From RPQJ01 sp963823535 (GTDB taxonomy: Bacteria > Pseudomonadota > Gammaproteobacteria > Steroidobacterales > Steroidobacteraceae): a stretch of 64,000 nucleotides of DNA. Below the pieces are notes generated by a model. The model had not been told where the DNA came from, made no database searches, and saw only the letters and a list, made by a program, of their open reading frames with translations. Within the stretch, counting starts at the first letter, position 1; each line of letters opens with the position of its first letter. Location: positions 62,001 through 126,000 of the forward strand of contig CAWGLZ010000005.1 of NCBI GenBank assembly GCA_963823535.1. Reading direction: 5' to 3'. A program made the position numbers and the translations under genes. Shown here one piece after another: positions 8,906 to 16,749 of the stretch.

Positions 8906-9758
8906 GCGCCGCCTCCAGGTAGCATTGAGCCCTTGCTGCCTCGCCAGCGAGCACGTCCAGCTCGGGCACGTCCGTGTCCCATTCGATGAGCGTCGGCACC
9001 GGCCCCAGGCGCCGGATCGCGTGCTCGTACAGGCGCCAAACGGGGTCCGGCACGCGCGAGCCGTGGTCATCCAGCAGGATCTCGCGCCCGCCGACGGTCC
9101 GGCGGGCATGACCCGCAAGATGGATCTCCTGCACTGCCTCGAGCGGCACGCGGTCCACGAGCGCTGTCGCGTCGAGGCCGACGTTCACGGAGTTGACGTA
9201 GGCGTTGTTGACGTCCAGCAGCAGGCCGCAGCCCGAGCGCTCGACGACGGCGGAGAGAAACTCCCATTCCGTGAGCCGCGAACACGCGTAGCCGAGGTAG
9301 CAGGAGAGATTCTCGATCAGGATCTGGCGCCCGAGCAGGTCCTGGACCTCCCTGACGCGCGCGGCGAGGTGCTCGACCGCTTCCTCCGTGTACGGCAACG
9401 GAAGCAGGTCGTTGAAGTGCTCGCCGGCATGACTGCCCCAGCACGCGTGCTCGGAGACCAGCGCCGGTTCGAAGCGTTCGATGGCGCGCCGGACACGCGC
9501 GACGTGGGATCGGTCAATGGGATCCGTGGACCCGAGCCCCATGCCGACGCCGTGCAGGCTGAGCGGGTAGAGGGCGCGCGCCCGCTCCAGGGCCCGCACG
9601 GCCGGGCCCCCGTCGTGAAAATAGTTCTCCGTGTGGACTTCGAGCCACCCGATGCGAGGTTGCTCGCGACCGATGGCCTCGTGGTGCGCCGAGCGCAGGC
9701 CGACCCCGGCACCTGCCAGGGCCGACCTGCTCGAGTTCGCCTCGGGGCTCGAACTCAC
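8889..9758 (-). CDS. bufB: MNIO (DUF692) iron enzyme maturing bufferin
   Basis: A 289-residue TIM-barrel protein of the DUF692 family, now called multinuclear non-haem iron oxidative (MNIO) enzymes. Typical blocks are visible: GWLEVHTENYF, SLHGVGMGLGS, LVSEHACW, ILIENLSCYL, LLLDVNNAYVN, EIHLAGHA, LLDDHGSRV and LIEWDTDVP, which together supply His, Asp and Glu iron ligands. In bufferin systems the enzyme oxidises cysteines of the small secreted peptide BufA to thiooxazole-type heterocycles that bind copper. The probable start is GTG 9758, 7 nt after the bufA stop; no ATG lies in the expected place. Confidence 0.9.
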   Translation of the reverse strand: MSSSPEANSSRSALAGAGVGLRSAHHEAIGREQPRIGWLEVHTENYFHDGGPAVRALERARALYPLSLHGVGMGLGSTDPIDRSHVARVRRAIERFEPALVSEHACWGSHAGEHFNDLLPLPYTEEAVEHLAARVREVQDLLGRQILIENLSCYLGYACSRLTEWEFLSAVVERSGCGLLLDVNNAYVNSVNVGLDATALVDRVPLEAVQEIHLAGHARRTVGGREILLDDHGSRVPDPVWRLYEHAIRRLGPVPTLIEWDTDVPELDVLAGEAARAQCYLEAARGLAA

Positions 9759-9765
9759 CGGGATC

Positions 9766-10029
9766 TCACATCTTCTTGCCGGGCGCGGTCGTCCCGCCCA
9801 TCTTCTCGCACTCGCCCTTCGGCACGTACTTCCATTCAGTGGGATCCTTGTCCATCTTCGACTGGCCGGCGCACGAATGGCCGTTGGCAGCACAGTCGTT
9901 CTTGCCCGCCTCCGCGACTCCGTAGCACTTCTCCTTGTCGGCCTTGTCACCCGCGAAGGCGGTGGTCGTCGCGCCCATGCTGATCAGGCTGCCGATAGCG
10001 GCCGCCAGGGCCAGGTTCCTCATTTTCAT
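9766..10029 (-). CDS. bufA: Bufferin-1 precursor (DUF2282), copper-binding modified peptide
   Basis: An 87-residue precursor. Residues 1-26 form a signal peptide (AFA cleavage). The core carries the four conserved cysteines of DUF2282 bufferins: Cys35 in EKCYGVA, Cys46 in KNDCAANGH, Cys53 in HSCAGQ, and Cys74 in KGECEKMGG. After modification by the MNIO enzyme BufB with BufC, family members sequester copper in the periplasm and help growth under copper stress; homologous operons were first seen as gold/copper-induced gig genes. ATG 10029 is preferred over ATG 10044 because GGAG lies 9 nt upstream. First gene of the buf operon; the 173 bp before it separate it from the TetR gene on the same strand. 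Confidence 0.93.
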   Translation of the reverse strand: MKMRNLALAAAIGSLISMGATTTAFAGDKADKEKCYGVAEAGKNDCAANGHSCAGQSKMDKDPTEWKYVPKGECEKMGGTTAPGKKM

Positions 10030-10202
10030 CGCTGCGTACTCCATGGATTGCTTGCGTCGTTGAATGCTGCAATGCAGGTGGCTCGTGAGGCTGTCGGCGC
10101 CCCGTTCGGGCGACCTGCAGTTGAATAGACCGCGTCACCGGTGGAAATGTTTCGCGCCGCCGGATCTTTGAGTTGCTGCGCCGCAGCGTTTGAACGGGGT
10201 GC

Positions 10203-10889
10203 CTACGGTGCCGCCGCGGCGGCAAAGACGCGCGCGAACCCTGCGATGATCTGCTCGTCCGGGTAGATCAGGGGATCCTCGAGGCTTTCGACCATGCCCT
10301 TCATGGTCAGGAAGCCGATGGCGGACAGGTAGGCCAGGAATGCGAGCAGGCGCGGTTCGACCCGGTCGCGGCCCGGTTGCCGTCGCCGGTCCTCGCCGAG
10401 TTTCTTTGCCGCCCCTGCGAACCACAGGTCGTTCAGCGGCCGGATGCGAGCGAACTGCTCCCGGTCGAAGTGCACGGCACCCTGACCGGCGACCTGACTG
10501 TGGAGAAAGGCGAGGCGGAAGTCGTCGAGGTTCGGCACATAGGCCTCGACGGACTCCCGGACGATGGCGTCAAGCGCAGCTGCGCCGTCGGGCGCGTTCT
10601 CGACGGCGTCGTTGACCGCCTGCGCGTGTGCCTGGATCGTTCCGAACACGAGATCGAAGAACAGGGCGTCCTTCGAGGGAAAGTAATAGTAGAGCGCCGT
10701 CTTCGACAGACCGGCCTCGCGGGCCACGGCTTCGAGTGTCGTCGCCGCAATGCCCTTCTTCAGCAGGACACGACGCGCGGCCTCCAGGATCTCCTCGCGC
10801 GAACGCTTGCGCCGTCGCTCGCGACGGGCGAGGCGGGTGGCCAGTTCGGGGCTGGCAGCGGCGATTGAGTGGCGCTTTTTTGCGGGCAT
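10203..10889 (-). CDS. TetR/AcrR-family transcriptional regulator
   Basis: A 228-residue regulator. After a basic N-terminal tail, the TetR helix-turn-helix spans about residues 30-80 (REEILEAARRVLLKKG, TLEAVAREAGLSKTALYYYFPSKDALF). The C-terminal ligand-binding half is not assignable to a known effector. The gene is divergent from the metallo-beta-lactamase-fold gene at 11047, and a perfect palindrome lies between them, so self-regulation and control of 11047-12250 are the simplest reading. The bufferin operon lies downstream on the same strand, 173 bp after the stop, and is probably independent. Start ATG 10889 gives the usual family length. Confidence 0.88.
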   Translation of the reverse strand: MPAKKRHSIAAASPELATRLARRERRRKRSREEILEAARRVLLKKGIAATTLEAVAREAGLSKTALYYYFPSKDALFFDLVFGTIQAHAQAVNDAVENAPDGAAALDAIVRESVEAYVPNLDDFRLAFLHSQVAGQGAVHFDREQFARIRPLNDLWFAGAAKKLGEDRRRQPGRDRVEPRLLAFLAYLSAIGFLTMKGMVESLEDPLIYPDEQIIAGFARVFAAAAAP

Positions 10890-10960
10890 CGGGTGAGCGG
10901 GCCGTCTGAACCGTCCTTGGAAGCTTACCCGCGTTGCACAAATTCGTACAGAGTAAAAAA

Positions 10961-10979
10961 ATTCGACCAACGGTCGAAT
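10961..10979. promoter_or_regulatory. Palindromic operator candidate for the TetR regulator
   Basis: The 19 bases ATTCGACCAACGGTCGAAT form an inverted repeat with two perfect 8-bp arms around AAC. It sits between the divergent TetR and metallo-beta-lactamase-fold genes, 71 bp from the TetR start and 67 bp from the other. Size and position fit a TetR-dimer operator. The flanks (AAATTCGTACAGAGTAAAAAA) are the most A+T-rich bases nearby and may hold the promoters. Confidence 0.65.
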
Positions 10980-11046
10980 CCAGGTGTATTCTGTCATCGT
11001 GCTTCCCATTGCCGGATGCCCGCGGCGACAGGCGAGGAGATTCCCG

Positions 11047-11766
11047 ATGCAGACCAATACCCACGAGATTGCGGATCGAATCTACCGCCTGTCGACCTGC
11101 GTCCCCGACGCGGCCCCGGGCGGGTTCACCTTCAACCAGTTCCTCATCGACGCCGACGAGCCCCTGTTGTTCCACACCGGCCCGCGGCGCATGTTTCCGC
11201 TCGTCTCGCAGGCCGTGGCGCGGATCGTCCCGCTTAAGCGCTTACGGTGGATCGCCTTCGGGCACGTGGAAGCCGACGAGTGCGGGGCCATGAACGAATT
11301 CCTCGCCGTCGCACCCCGTGCCGAGGTTGCCCATGGAGCGACCGGCTGCATGGTCTCGCTCGACGACCTGTGCGACCGGCCGCCGCGGAAGCTCGCGGAC
11401 GGCGAGGTCATCGAGCTCGGTGGCCGGCGCGTCCGGCACATCGACACGCCGCACGTTCCCCACAACTGGGAGGCGCGCGTCCTGTTCGAGGAATCCACGG
11501 CGACGCTCTTCTGCGGCGATCTCCTGACCCACACGGGCGACGGCCCGGCCCTCACGGACGGGGACGTCGTCGGCCCGGCGCTCGAGGCGGAGGCACTGTT
11601 CCACGCCACGGCGCTCGCGCCCGCGACCGCCGGGACGATCCGCCGGCTCGCGGATCTGGCGCCGCGGACGCTAGCGCTCATGCACGGCTCCTCCACCCAG
11701 GTCCGCTGCGGCGAATCGCTGCGCGCGCTGGCCGATGCCTACGAACTCATGACCCACCCACGCTGA
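11047..11766 (+). CDS. Metallo-beta-lactamase-fold protein, flavodiiron-type metal site
   Basis: A 239-residue protein with the metallo-beta-lactamase fold. The metal motif is GHVEADECGAMNEF, an H-x-E-x-D arrangement as in the oxygen-binding diiron domain of flavodiiron proteins, not the HxHxDH of zinc lactamases. Further ligands fit His in DTPHVPHNWE, Asp in FCGDLLTHTGD and His in ALMHGSS. There is no flavodoxin domain, so an electron donor would have to be separate. It could act as an O2 or NO reductase or sensor; function is inferred. AGGAGA precedes ATG 11047 with good spacing. It leads a two-gene unit with the MAPEG gene and is probably repressed by the divergent TetR protein. Confidence 0.8.
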   Translation: MQTNTHEIADRIYRLSTCVPDAAPGGFTFNQFLIDADEPLLFHTGPRRMFPLVSQAVARIVPLKRLRWIAFGHVEADECGAMNEFLAVAPRAEVAHGATGCMVSLDDLCDRPPRKLADGEVIELGGRRVRHIDTPHVPHNWEARVLFEESTATLFCGDLLTHTGDGPALTDGDVVGPALEAEALFHATALAPATAGTIRRLADLAPRTLALMHGSSTQVRCGESLRALADAYELMTHPR

Positions 11767-11776
11767 GAGCACGACG

Positions 11777-12250
11777 ATGGACAGCCCAAGCCTGAGCCTG
11801 AGTGACCCCCTGTTCGCCACCTACGCCATTGCGGCGACGCTCATGATCCTGAAGGCCGTGAGCATGTCCTGGCTCACCGTCGCCCGGATGATGCAGGTGA
11901 AGGGAGGATTCCGGTCACCGGAGGACCTCCGGAAGACTCCCTTGAATCCGGCGCCGGATCCGAGGCAGCTCGAGCGCGACGAGCGGGTCGAACGCTTCCG
12001 GCGCATCCACCTGAACGACCTGGAGAACATCCCGTTCTTCCTGGCCGCGGGATTCCTCTACATCCTGACCCAGCCCTCGCTGCTGCTCGCCCGCGTACTG
12101 CTCTACGGGTACGTCGTGTCCCGCCTGCTGCACTTCGCTGCATACGCGACCGCGCGGACCCACGACACGCGCGCCACGCTGTGGACGATAGGCTCGCTGA
12201 TCATCGTCTTCATGACCTGCCGCGCGCTGCTCGCGGCCCTGGGTCATTGA
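11777..12250 (+). CDS. MAPEG-family membrane protein (microsomal GST-like)
   Basis: A 157-residue integral membrane protein with four predicted helices (about 13-35, 78-98, 100-120, 130-152). The segment RIHLNDLENIPFFLAAGFLY carries the conserved MAPEG pattern (R-x-HxNDLEN-P) of microsomal glutathione S-transferase 1. Such proteins conjugate glutathione to lipophilic electrophiles or reduce lipid hydroperoxides in the membrane. It starts 10 bp after the preceding stop, so both genes are likely co-transcribed and controlled by the TetR regulator. Catalytic activity is inferred from the family only. Confidence 0.85.
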   Translation: MDSPSLSLSDPLFATYAIAATLMILKAVSMSWLTVARMMQVKGGFRSPEDLRKTPLNPAPDPRQLERDERVERFRRIHLNDLENIPFFLAAGFLYILTQPSLLLARVLLYGYVVSRLLHFAAYATARTHDTRATLWTIGSLIIVFMTCRALLAALGH

Positions 12251-12294
12251 CGCGGAACCACTCGCCGGTCCGGCAAACCGCAGCGTGACAGCCT

Positions 12295-12320
12295 GCCCCG
12301 GTGCGCTATCGTAGCGGGGC
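12295..12320 (+). terminator. Imperfect hairpin after the MAPEG gene
   Basis: GCCCC and GGGGC arms enclose GCTA-TCG-TAGC, with a 5-base bulge on the left arm. It lies in the 106 bp between the MAPEG stop and dctP. There is no T-run, so it could be a weak terminator or simply chance in G+C-rich DNA. Confidence 0.25.
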
Positions 12321-12356
12321 CGCTGCACTCCTGGCGGTATCGAGGCAGGTGGACGC

Positions 12357-13460
12357 GTGAAACGCAGGTCGTTGCTCAAAGCAGTCGTGGCTGGCGCCGG
12401 TGCGGCCGTCGCGGCACCGGCGATTTCGAAGGGCCGCCTGGAATGGCGCATGGTCACGAGCTGGCCGAAGGGCCTGCCCGGGCTCGGCACCGGGGCGGAG
12501 CGCCTCGCCGCCAACATCACCGCCATGAGCGGCGGCCGGCTGGCGATCAAGGTCTACGCCGCCGGCGAACTCGTGCCGGCCCTGGAATGCTTCGGCGCCG
12601 TCGCCAACGGCACGGCGCAGCTGGGCCACGATGCAGCCTACTACCACACGGGCAAGTCCGAGGGCTGTCCGTTCTTCACGGCGTTCCCCTTCGGCTTCAC
12701 GGCGGCCGAGATGGACGCCTGGGTGAAGTTCGGCAACGGCCAGCGGTTGTGGGACGAGCTCTACGCACCGTTCGGCATCCGTGCGTTCCACGCCGGCAGC
12801 ACGGGCACGCAGATGCTCGGGTGGTTCAAGCGCGAGATCCGGTCGCTCGACGATCTCAAGGGCCTCAAGTTCCGCGCACCCGGCAATCAGGGACGGGTGC
12901 TGCAGAAGCTCGGGGTCACCCCCGTGACCCTGCCCGGCGGCGAGATCTTCCCCGCGCTGCAGTCGGGCGCCATCGACGCGGCGGAGTGGATCGGCCCCTA
13001 CAACGACCTTGCCCTCGGCTTCTACCAGGTCTGCAAGTACTACTACGCCCCGGGCTACCACGAGCCCGGCCCCAACCTGCAGCTCATGATCAACGAGCAG
13101 GCCTGGCGGTCGCTCGCGCCGGACCTCCAGGCGATCGTCCGCTCCGCCGCCGAGGCCTCCGTGCGCGACATGCTCGCGGAGTACAACGCCCGCTCGGGCC
13201 CGGCCCTGCGTGCGCTCGTCCGGGATCACGGCGTGATCGTGCGCCCGCTGCCCGAGGACGTGCTGATGGCGTGCGGCGAGAAAGCCAACGAAGTGCTGAA
13301 CGACATCTACGCCGCGGACGATTCCCCCAATCGCATCGTGCGGCGCATCATCGAGGACTTCCTGGCCTTCAGGAAGGAAATCATCCCGTGGACACGCGTC
13401 GGCGAGCAGGCCTATCTGAACGCGCGGCGGCTGCCGTTCGAATTCAAGCTCGAGTCGTAG
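12357..13460 (+). CDS. TRAP transporter periplasmic substrate-binding protein (DctP/TakP-like)
   Basis: A 367-residue binding protein with a Tat-type leader (KRRSLLKAVVAGAGAAVAAPA). The body resembles the TakP branch of TRAP receptors, which bind 2-oxo acids or related carboxylates: ITAMSGGRLAIKVYAAGELVPALECFGAV, GLKFRAPGNQGRVLQKLG with the conserved carboxylate-binding Arg, and GAIDAAEWIGPYNDLALGFY. Start is GTG 12357 after AGGTGG. Oddly, its membrane partners (13530-15654) are on the opposite strand and converge on it, so receptor and permease are not one transcript. The ligand is inferred only from the family. Confidence 0.88.
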   Translation: MKRRSLLKAVVAGAGAAVAAPAISKGRLEWRMVTSWPKGLPGLGTGAERLAANITAMSGGRLAIKVYAAGELVPALECFGAVANGTAQLGHDAAYYHTGKSEGCPFFTAFPFGFTAAEMDAWVKFGNGQRLWDELYAPFGIRAFHAGSTGTQMLGWFKREIRSLDDLKGLKFRAPGNQGRVLQKLGVTPVTLPGGEIFPALQSGAIDAAEWIGPYNDLALGFYQVCKYYYAPGYHEPGPNLQLMINEQAWRSLAPDLQAIVRSAAEASVRDMLAEYNARSGPALRALVRDHGVIVRPLPEDVLMACGEKANEVLNDIYAADDSPNRIVRRIIEDFLAFRKEIIPWTRVGEQAYLNARRLPFEFKLES

Positions 13461-13468
13461 TTGCGTGA

Positions 13469-13490
13469 TCCCGGGACGTACATCCCGGGA
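13469..13490. terminator. Hairpin between convergent TRAP genes
   Basis: TCCCGGGA-CGTACA-TCCCGGGA folds into an 8-bp all-perfect stem with a 6-base loop. It lies between the dctP stop (13460) and the large-permease stop (13530), so it could end transcription from both sides. There is no T-run on either strand. Each arm is itself palindromic. Confidence 0.4.
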
Positions 13491-13529
13491 CGCTCAACTC
13501 GCGCGAACGACGGTCGCCATTGACGTCGC

Positions 13530-15078
13530 TCATTCCGGCACCAGCGCCTCGAAATCGTCCCGGTACGGTGGATTGCGACCCGGTGTCGGCTCGTCGAGCA
13601 GGTCGCTGAAGTCGTCGGCCACCGGGGAGCCGGACGGCGTCGTCGGCTCGCTCGAGGTCGCATCCATCGCGACGACCGGGAGCGGGTCGGAGAACAGTCT
13701 GTCCGGCAGGCTCGTCGCCAGGCCGGGTGCCAGCCACAGGAGCGTGATCCCGACCAGTTGCAGCCCCACGAAGGGCACGACGCCCCGGTAGATGTCGATG
13801 GTCCTGACGAGCGTGCCCGCCACGCCGCGCAGGTAGAACAGTGCGAAGCCGAAGGGTGGCGTCAGGAAGCTCGCCTGAAGGTTCATGCCGATCATCACGC
13901 CCAGCCACACCGGGTCGGCACCGAGCTTGATCAGTGCCGGCGCGGCGATCGGCACGACGATGAAGATGATCTCGAACGTATCGAGGAAGAAGCCAAGCAC
14001 GAAGATCACCAACATGACGGCGAACACCGCCGTGATGGCGCCACCCGGCAGCGATGCGAGCGCGTCGTGCACGAGGTTCTCTCCGCCCAGTCCGCGGAAC
14101 ACCAGGCTGAACACGCTGGCCCCGAGCAGGATGACGAAGATCATGGCCGTGATGCCGAGCGTCGTGCGCATCACGTCACGCAGCAGTGGCAGGCTGAACC
14201 GGCCCTTGGCGCCTGCCAGGAGCATGGCGCCGACCGCGCCGACCGAAGCGGACTCGGTGGGCGTCGCGATGCCCGCGAGGATCGAACCCAGCACCGCCAG
14301 CATCAGCACGAGCGGCGGCGCGAGGGCCCCGATCACCCGACCCGCGAGCCCGCGGCGTGCGGCATCGGTCATCGCCAGTGGCGGGCAGGAGCGTGGGTCG
14401 GACGATCGACTTGATCAGGATCCAGAGAAGGTACAGGCCCACCAGCATGAGCCCGGGAATCATCGCGCCCGCGAACAGCTGACCGACCGAGATCGGCTCC
14501 GGCGCCAGGTTGCCGAGTTCGAGCTGCGCCTGCTGGTTGGCGCCCTGCAGGATGTCGCCGACGAAGATCAGCACCGTGGACGGCGGGATGATCTGCCCCA
14601 GCGTACCTGCCGCGCAGATCGTGCCCGAGGCGAGTTTCGGGTCGTAGCCCGCGCGCATCATGGCCGGCAGCGACAGCAGTCCCATCGTGACCACGGTGGC
14701 ACCGACGATGCCGGTGGAGGCGGCGAGCAGCGCGCCGACGATCACGACCGAGTAACCCAGGCCGCCGCGCAGCGTGCCGAAGAGCTCGCCCATGGTCGTT
14801 AGCAGCGCCTCGGCGATCTTCGATCGCTCCAGCATCACGCCCATGAAGACGAACAGCGGCACGGCCACCAGCGTCTCGTTGGTCATGGTGCCGAAGTAGC
14901 GTCCGACCAGCGCGGAAAGGATCGTCGGGTCGAAAGTCCCGAGCAGCGTCCCCAGCCCGGCAAAGATCAACGCGACGCCGGCGAGCGTGAAGGCGACCGG
15001 ATACCCCGCGAGCACGGCGCCGATGGTAGCCGCGAACATCGCCACGGCCAGGATCTCGCCGGTCAGCTCCGGACTCAT
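13530..15078 (-). pseudogene. TRAP transporter large permease DctM, frameshifted
   Basis: Two reading frames together give one DctM-type permease of roughly 510 residues. The N-terminal part (15078 to about 14390) has YPVAFTLAG, FGTMTNETLVAVPLFVFMGVMLER, and STGIVGATVVTMGLLSLPAM; the C-terminal part (about 14375 to 13530) has SILAGIATPTESASVGAVGAML and the closing membrane segments. Near 14372-14395 the frame shifts by one base; beyond that point each frame gives nonsense in the other's domain. The protein is otherwise well conserved, so a one-base assembly error is as likely as recent inactivation. The start at ATG 15078 follows dctQ by 24 nt. Confidence 0.75.
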
Positions 15079-15102
15079 CGCGTCGCGTTCCCGGGCCGTC
15101 GC

Positions 15103-15654
15103 TCAGGCGCGTTCATCGGTCACAGGGTCTTCGTCGTGGTCGTTGATTCCCCGGCCGGCGAGGAACAGGCTGCGGCGGGCGATCAGCGCGAGGCCCTGCA
15201 CGAACATCAGGCCGCAGAACACCCAGACCAGGGACTTGAGCAGGTAGACCGCCGGCATTCCGTCAGCCGTGCTCGAACTCTCCCGAATGCTCCAGGAGGA
15301 CAGTACGAACGGCGCGGAGGCGATCGCCACGGCCGCGAGCCACGGGAACAGGAAGACGAACGTGCCGAGGATGTCGACCCACGCCCGGCCGCGGTCGCCG
15401 AGGCGCCCGTAGAGCACGTCGACGTTGACGTGACCGCGGTGCAGGAACGTGTAGCCGGCCCCGGCCATGAACACTGCGGCGTGCTGCCAGACGTAGAGTT
15501 CCTGCATCCAGGGGAAGCCCATGTCGAAGCCGTAGCGCAGCACGACCACGGCGAAGCAGGTGAGCACGCAACCCAGCGTCAGCCAGGCAACCGTGCGGCC
15601 GACCCAGTCGTTGATCGCATCGACAGCCCTGACGAAATTCCTGAGCGCGTCCAC
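15103..15654 (-). CDS. TRAP transporter small permease (DctQ)
   Basis: A 183-residue membrane protein with four predicted helices, as expected of the DctQ subunit that joins the large permease in substrate uptake. Family landmarks include FPWMQELYVWQHAAVFMAGAGYTFLHRGHVNVDVLY, with the conserved W-x-E and R-G-H-V-x-V-D pattern. Start is GTG 15654 with GGAG five bases upstream; that Shine-Dalgarno sequence lies beside the large inverted repeat at 15667-15735. First gene of the dctQ-dctM unit. Confidence 0.88.
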   Translation of the reverse strand: MDALRNFVRAVDAINDWVGRTVAWLTLGCVLTCFAVVVLRYGFDMGFPWMQELYVWQHAAVFMAGAGYTFLHRGHVNVDVLYGRLGDRGRAWVDILGTFVFLFPWLAAVAIASAPFVLSSWSIRESSSTADGMPAVYLLKSLVWVFCGLMFVQGLALIARRSLFLAGRGINDHDEDPVTDERA

Positions 15655-15666
15655 CAGACTCCGGGG

Positions 15667-15735
15667 GTGCCGGTCTTCGGGTTGCCGGCATTCCGGCTAT
15701 CCTAACCGGAATACTCCCACGCCGAAGACCGGCAC
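15667..15735. repeat. Nested inverted repeat in the dctQ-zntB divergent promoter
   Basis: GTGCCGGTCTTCGG at 15667-15680 is exactly complementary to CCGAAGACCGGCAC at 15722-15735 (14 bp). Inside it, ATTCCGG (15690-15696) pairs with CCGGAAT (15706-15712) around CTATCCTAA. Outside it, CTCCGG at 15659-15664 and CCGGAG at 15739-15744 are also complementary; these are the two outward-facing Shine-Dalgarno sites. The whole intergenic space between the divergent dctQ and zntB genes is therefore nearly symmetric. It could be a regulator site for both genes or a cruciform/REP-like element. Confidence 0.7.
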
Positions 15736-15752
15736 TCTCCGGAGGTACGGAC

Positions 15753-16727
15753 ATGGACACCACCAGCGACCTGATCTGTGCCTACGTCTTCGACGGGATT
15801 GGCGGAGCGCGCCCACTCGACTGGGACGGCGTTCGCACGCACAGTCCGGAGGACGGATGGCTGTGGGTTCACCTGCAGCGGGACGCCCCGGGCAGCCGCG
15901 ACTGGCTGGAGCGCGAATCGGGACTCGATGAAGTCGCCTGCGAAGCCCTGCTCTCCAGCGAGTCGAGGCCGCGCTGCGAGGCCTATGGCGACAATGTGCT
16001 GCTCAGCCTGCGCGGCGTGAACCTGAACCCCGGGGCGGATCCCGAGGACATGGTCGCCCTGGTCCTGTGGGCCGAGGCGGGCAGGATCGTCAGCGTCCGG
16101 CGCCGACGCATCATGGCCGTCGATGCGATCCGCGCCTCGGTCGACGCCGGACGCGCGCCGGCGACGACGGGAGACTTCCTCGCGACGCTGGCCGAAGGAC
16201 TCGTCGAGCGGATGGGACCGGTCATCGACACGCTGGAGGGGGATGTCGCTTCGCTCGAGGAAGAACTCCTCACAAACCGGACGGAGGGCATCCGCGCGCG
16301 GCTCGCCGACCTGCGCCAGACCGCGATCGCGCTGCGGCGCTACATCGCCCCGCAGCGCGAGGCCATGTCGCGCCTGCTTACGCAGCAATCCGGGTGGATC
16401 TCGGCGATGGACAGGCGCTGGCTGCGCGAGGTGGCCGACCGTATCACGCGCTACGTCGAAGACCTCGACGCGGCCCGCGAGCGAGCGCAGATCGTGCAGG
16501 AGGAACTCGCGGCCCGGATGTCCGAGCAGATCAACCGCAACATGTACGTGCTGTCCATCGTCGCCGCGGTGTTTCTGCCGCTCGGACTGATCACCGGTTA
16601 CTTCGGGATCAACGTGGGCGGCATCCCGGGCACCGAATGGCACGGTTCGTTTGCGCTGGTCGGCCTCGGTCTCGTGCTGATTGCGATCGCCGAAATCTGG
16701 CTGCTGCGCAGGCTCAAGTGGATCTGA
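15753..16727 (+). CDS. zntB: ZntB-type divalent metal transporter (CorA superfamily)
   Basis: A 324-residue protein with a long cytoplasmic N-terminal domain, a coiled-coil helix (about residues 170-255) and two C-terminal membrane helices. The loop between the helices reads YFGINVGGIPG, where GIN replaces the GMN of CorA; the GGIPG extension is typical of ZntB. ZntB proteins move zinc and related divalent ions, with direction debated in the literature. GGAGGT lies six bases before ATG 15753. Divergent from dctQ, sharing the symmetric intergenic repeat. Not obviously linked to the genes downstream. Confidence 0.85.
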   Translation: MDTTSDLICAYVFDGIGGARPLDWDGVRTHSPEDGWLWVHLQRDAPGSRDWLERESGLDEVACEALLSSESRPRCEAYGDNVLLSLRGVNLNPGADPEDMVALVLWAEAGRIVSVRRRRIMAVDAIRASVDAGRAPATTGDFLATLAEGLVERMGPVIDTLEGDVASLEEELLTNRTEGIRARLADLRQTAIALRRYIAPQREAMSRLLTQQSGWISAMDRRWLREVADRITRYVEDLDAARERAQIVQEELAARMSEQINRNMYVLSIVAAVFLPLGLITGYFGINVGGIPGTEWHGSFALVGLGLVLIAIAEIWLLRRLKWI

Positions 16728-16749
16728 CCCGCGGCCGACTGGCCGGCCG

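Noticed and set aside
10961..10990. GGTCGAATCC as a tRNA T-arm
   Set aside because: It is part of the 19-bp palindrome and no cloverleaf or acceptor stem can be formed around it.
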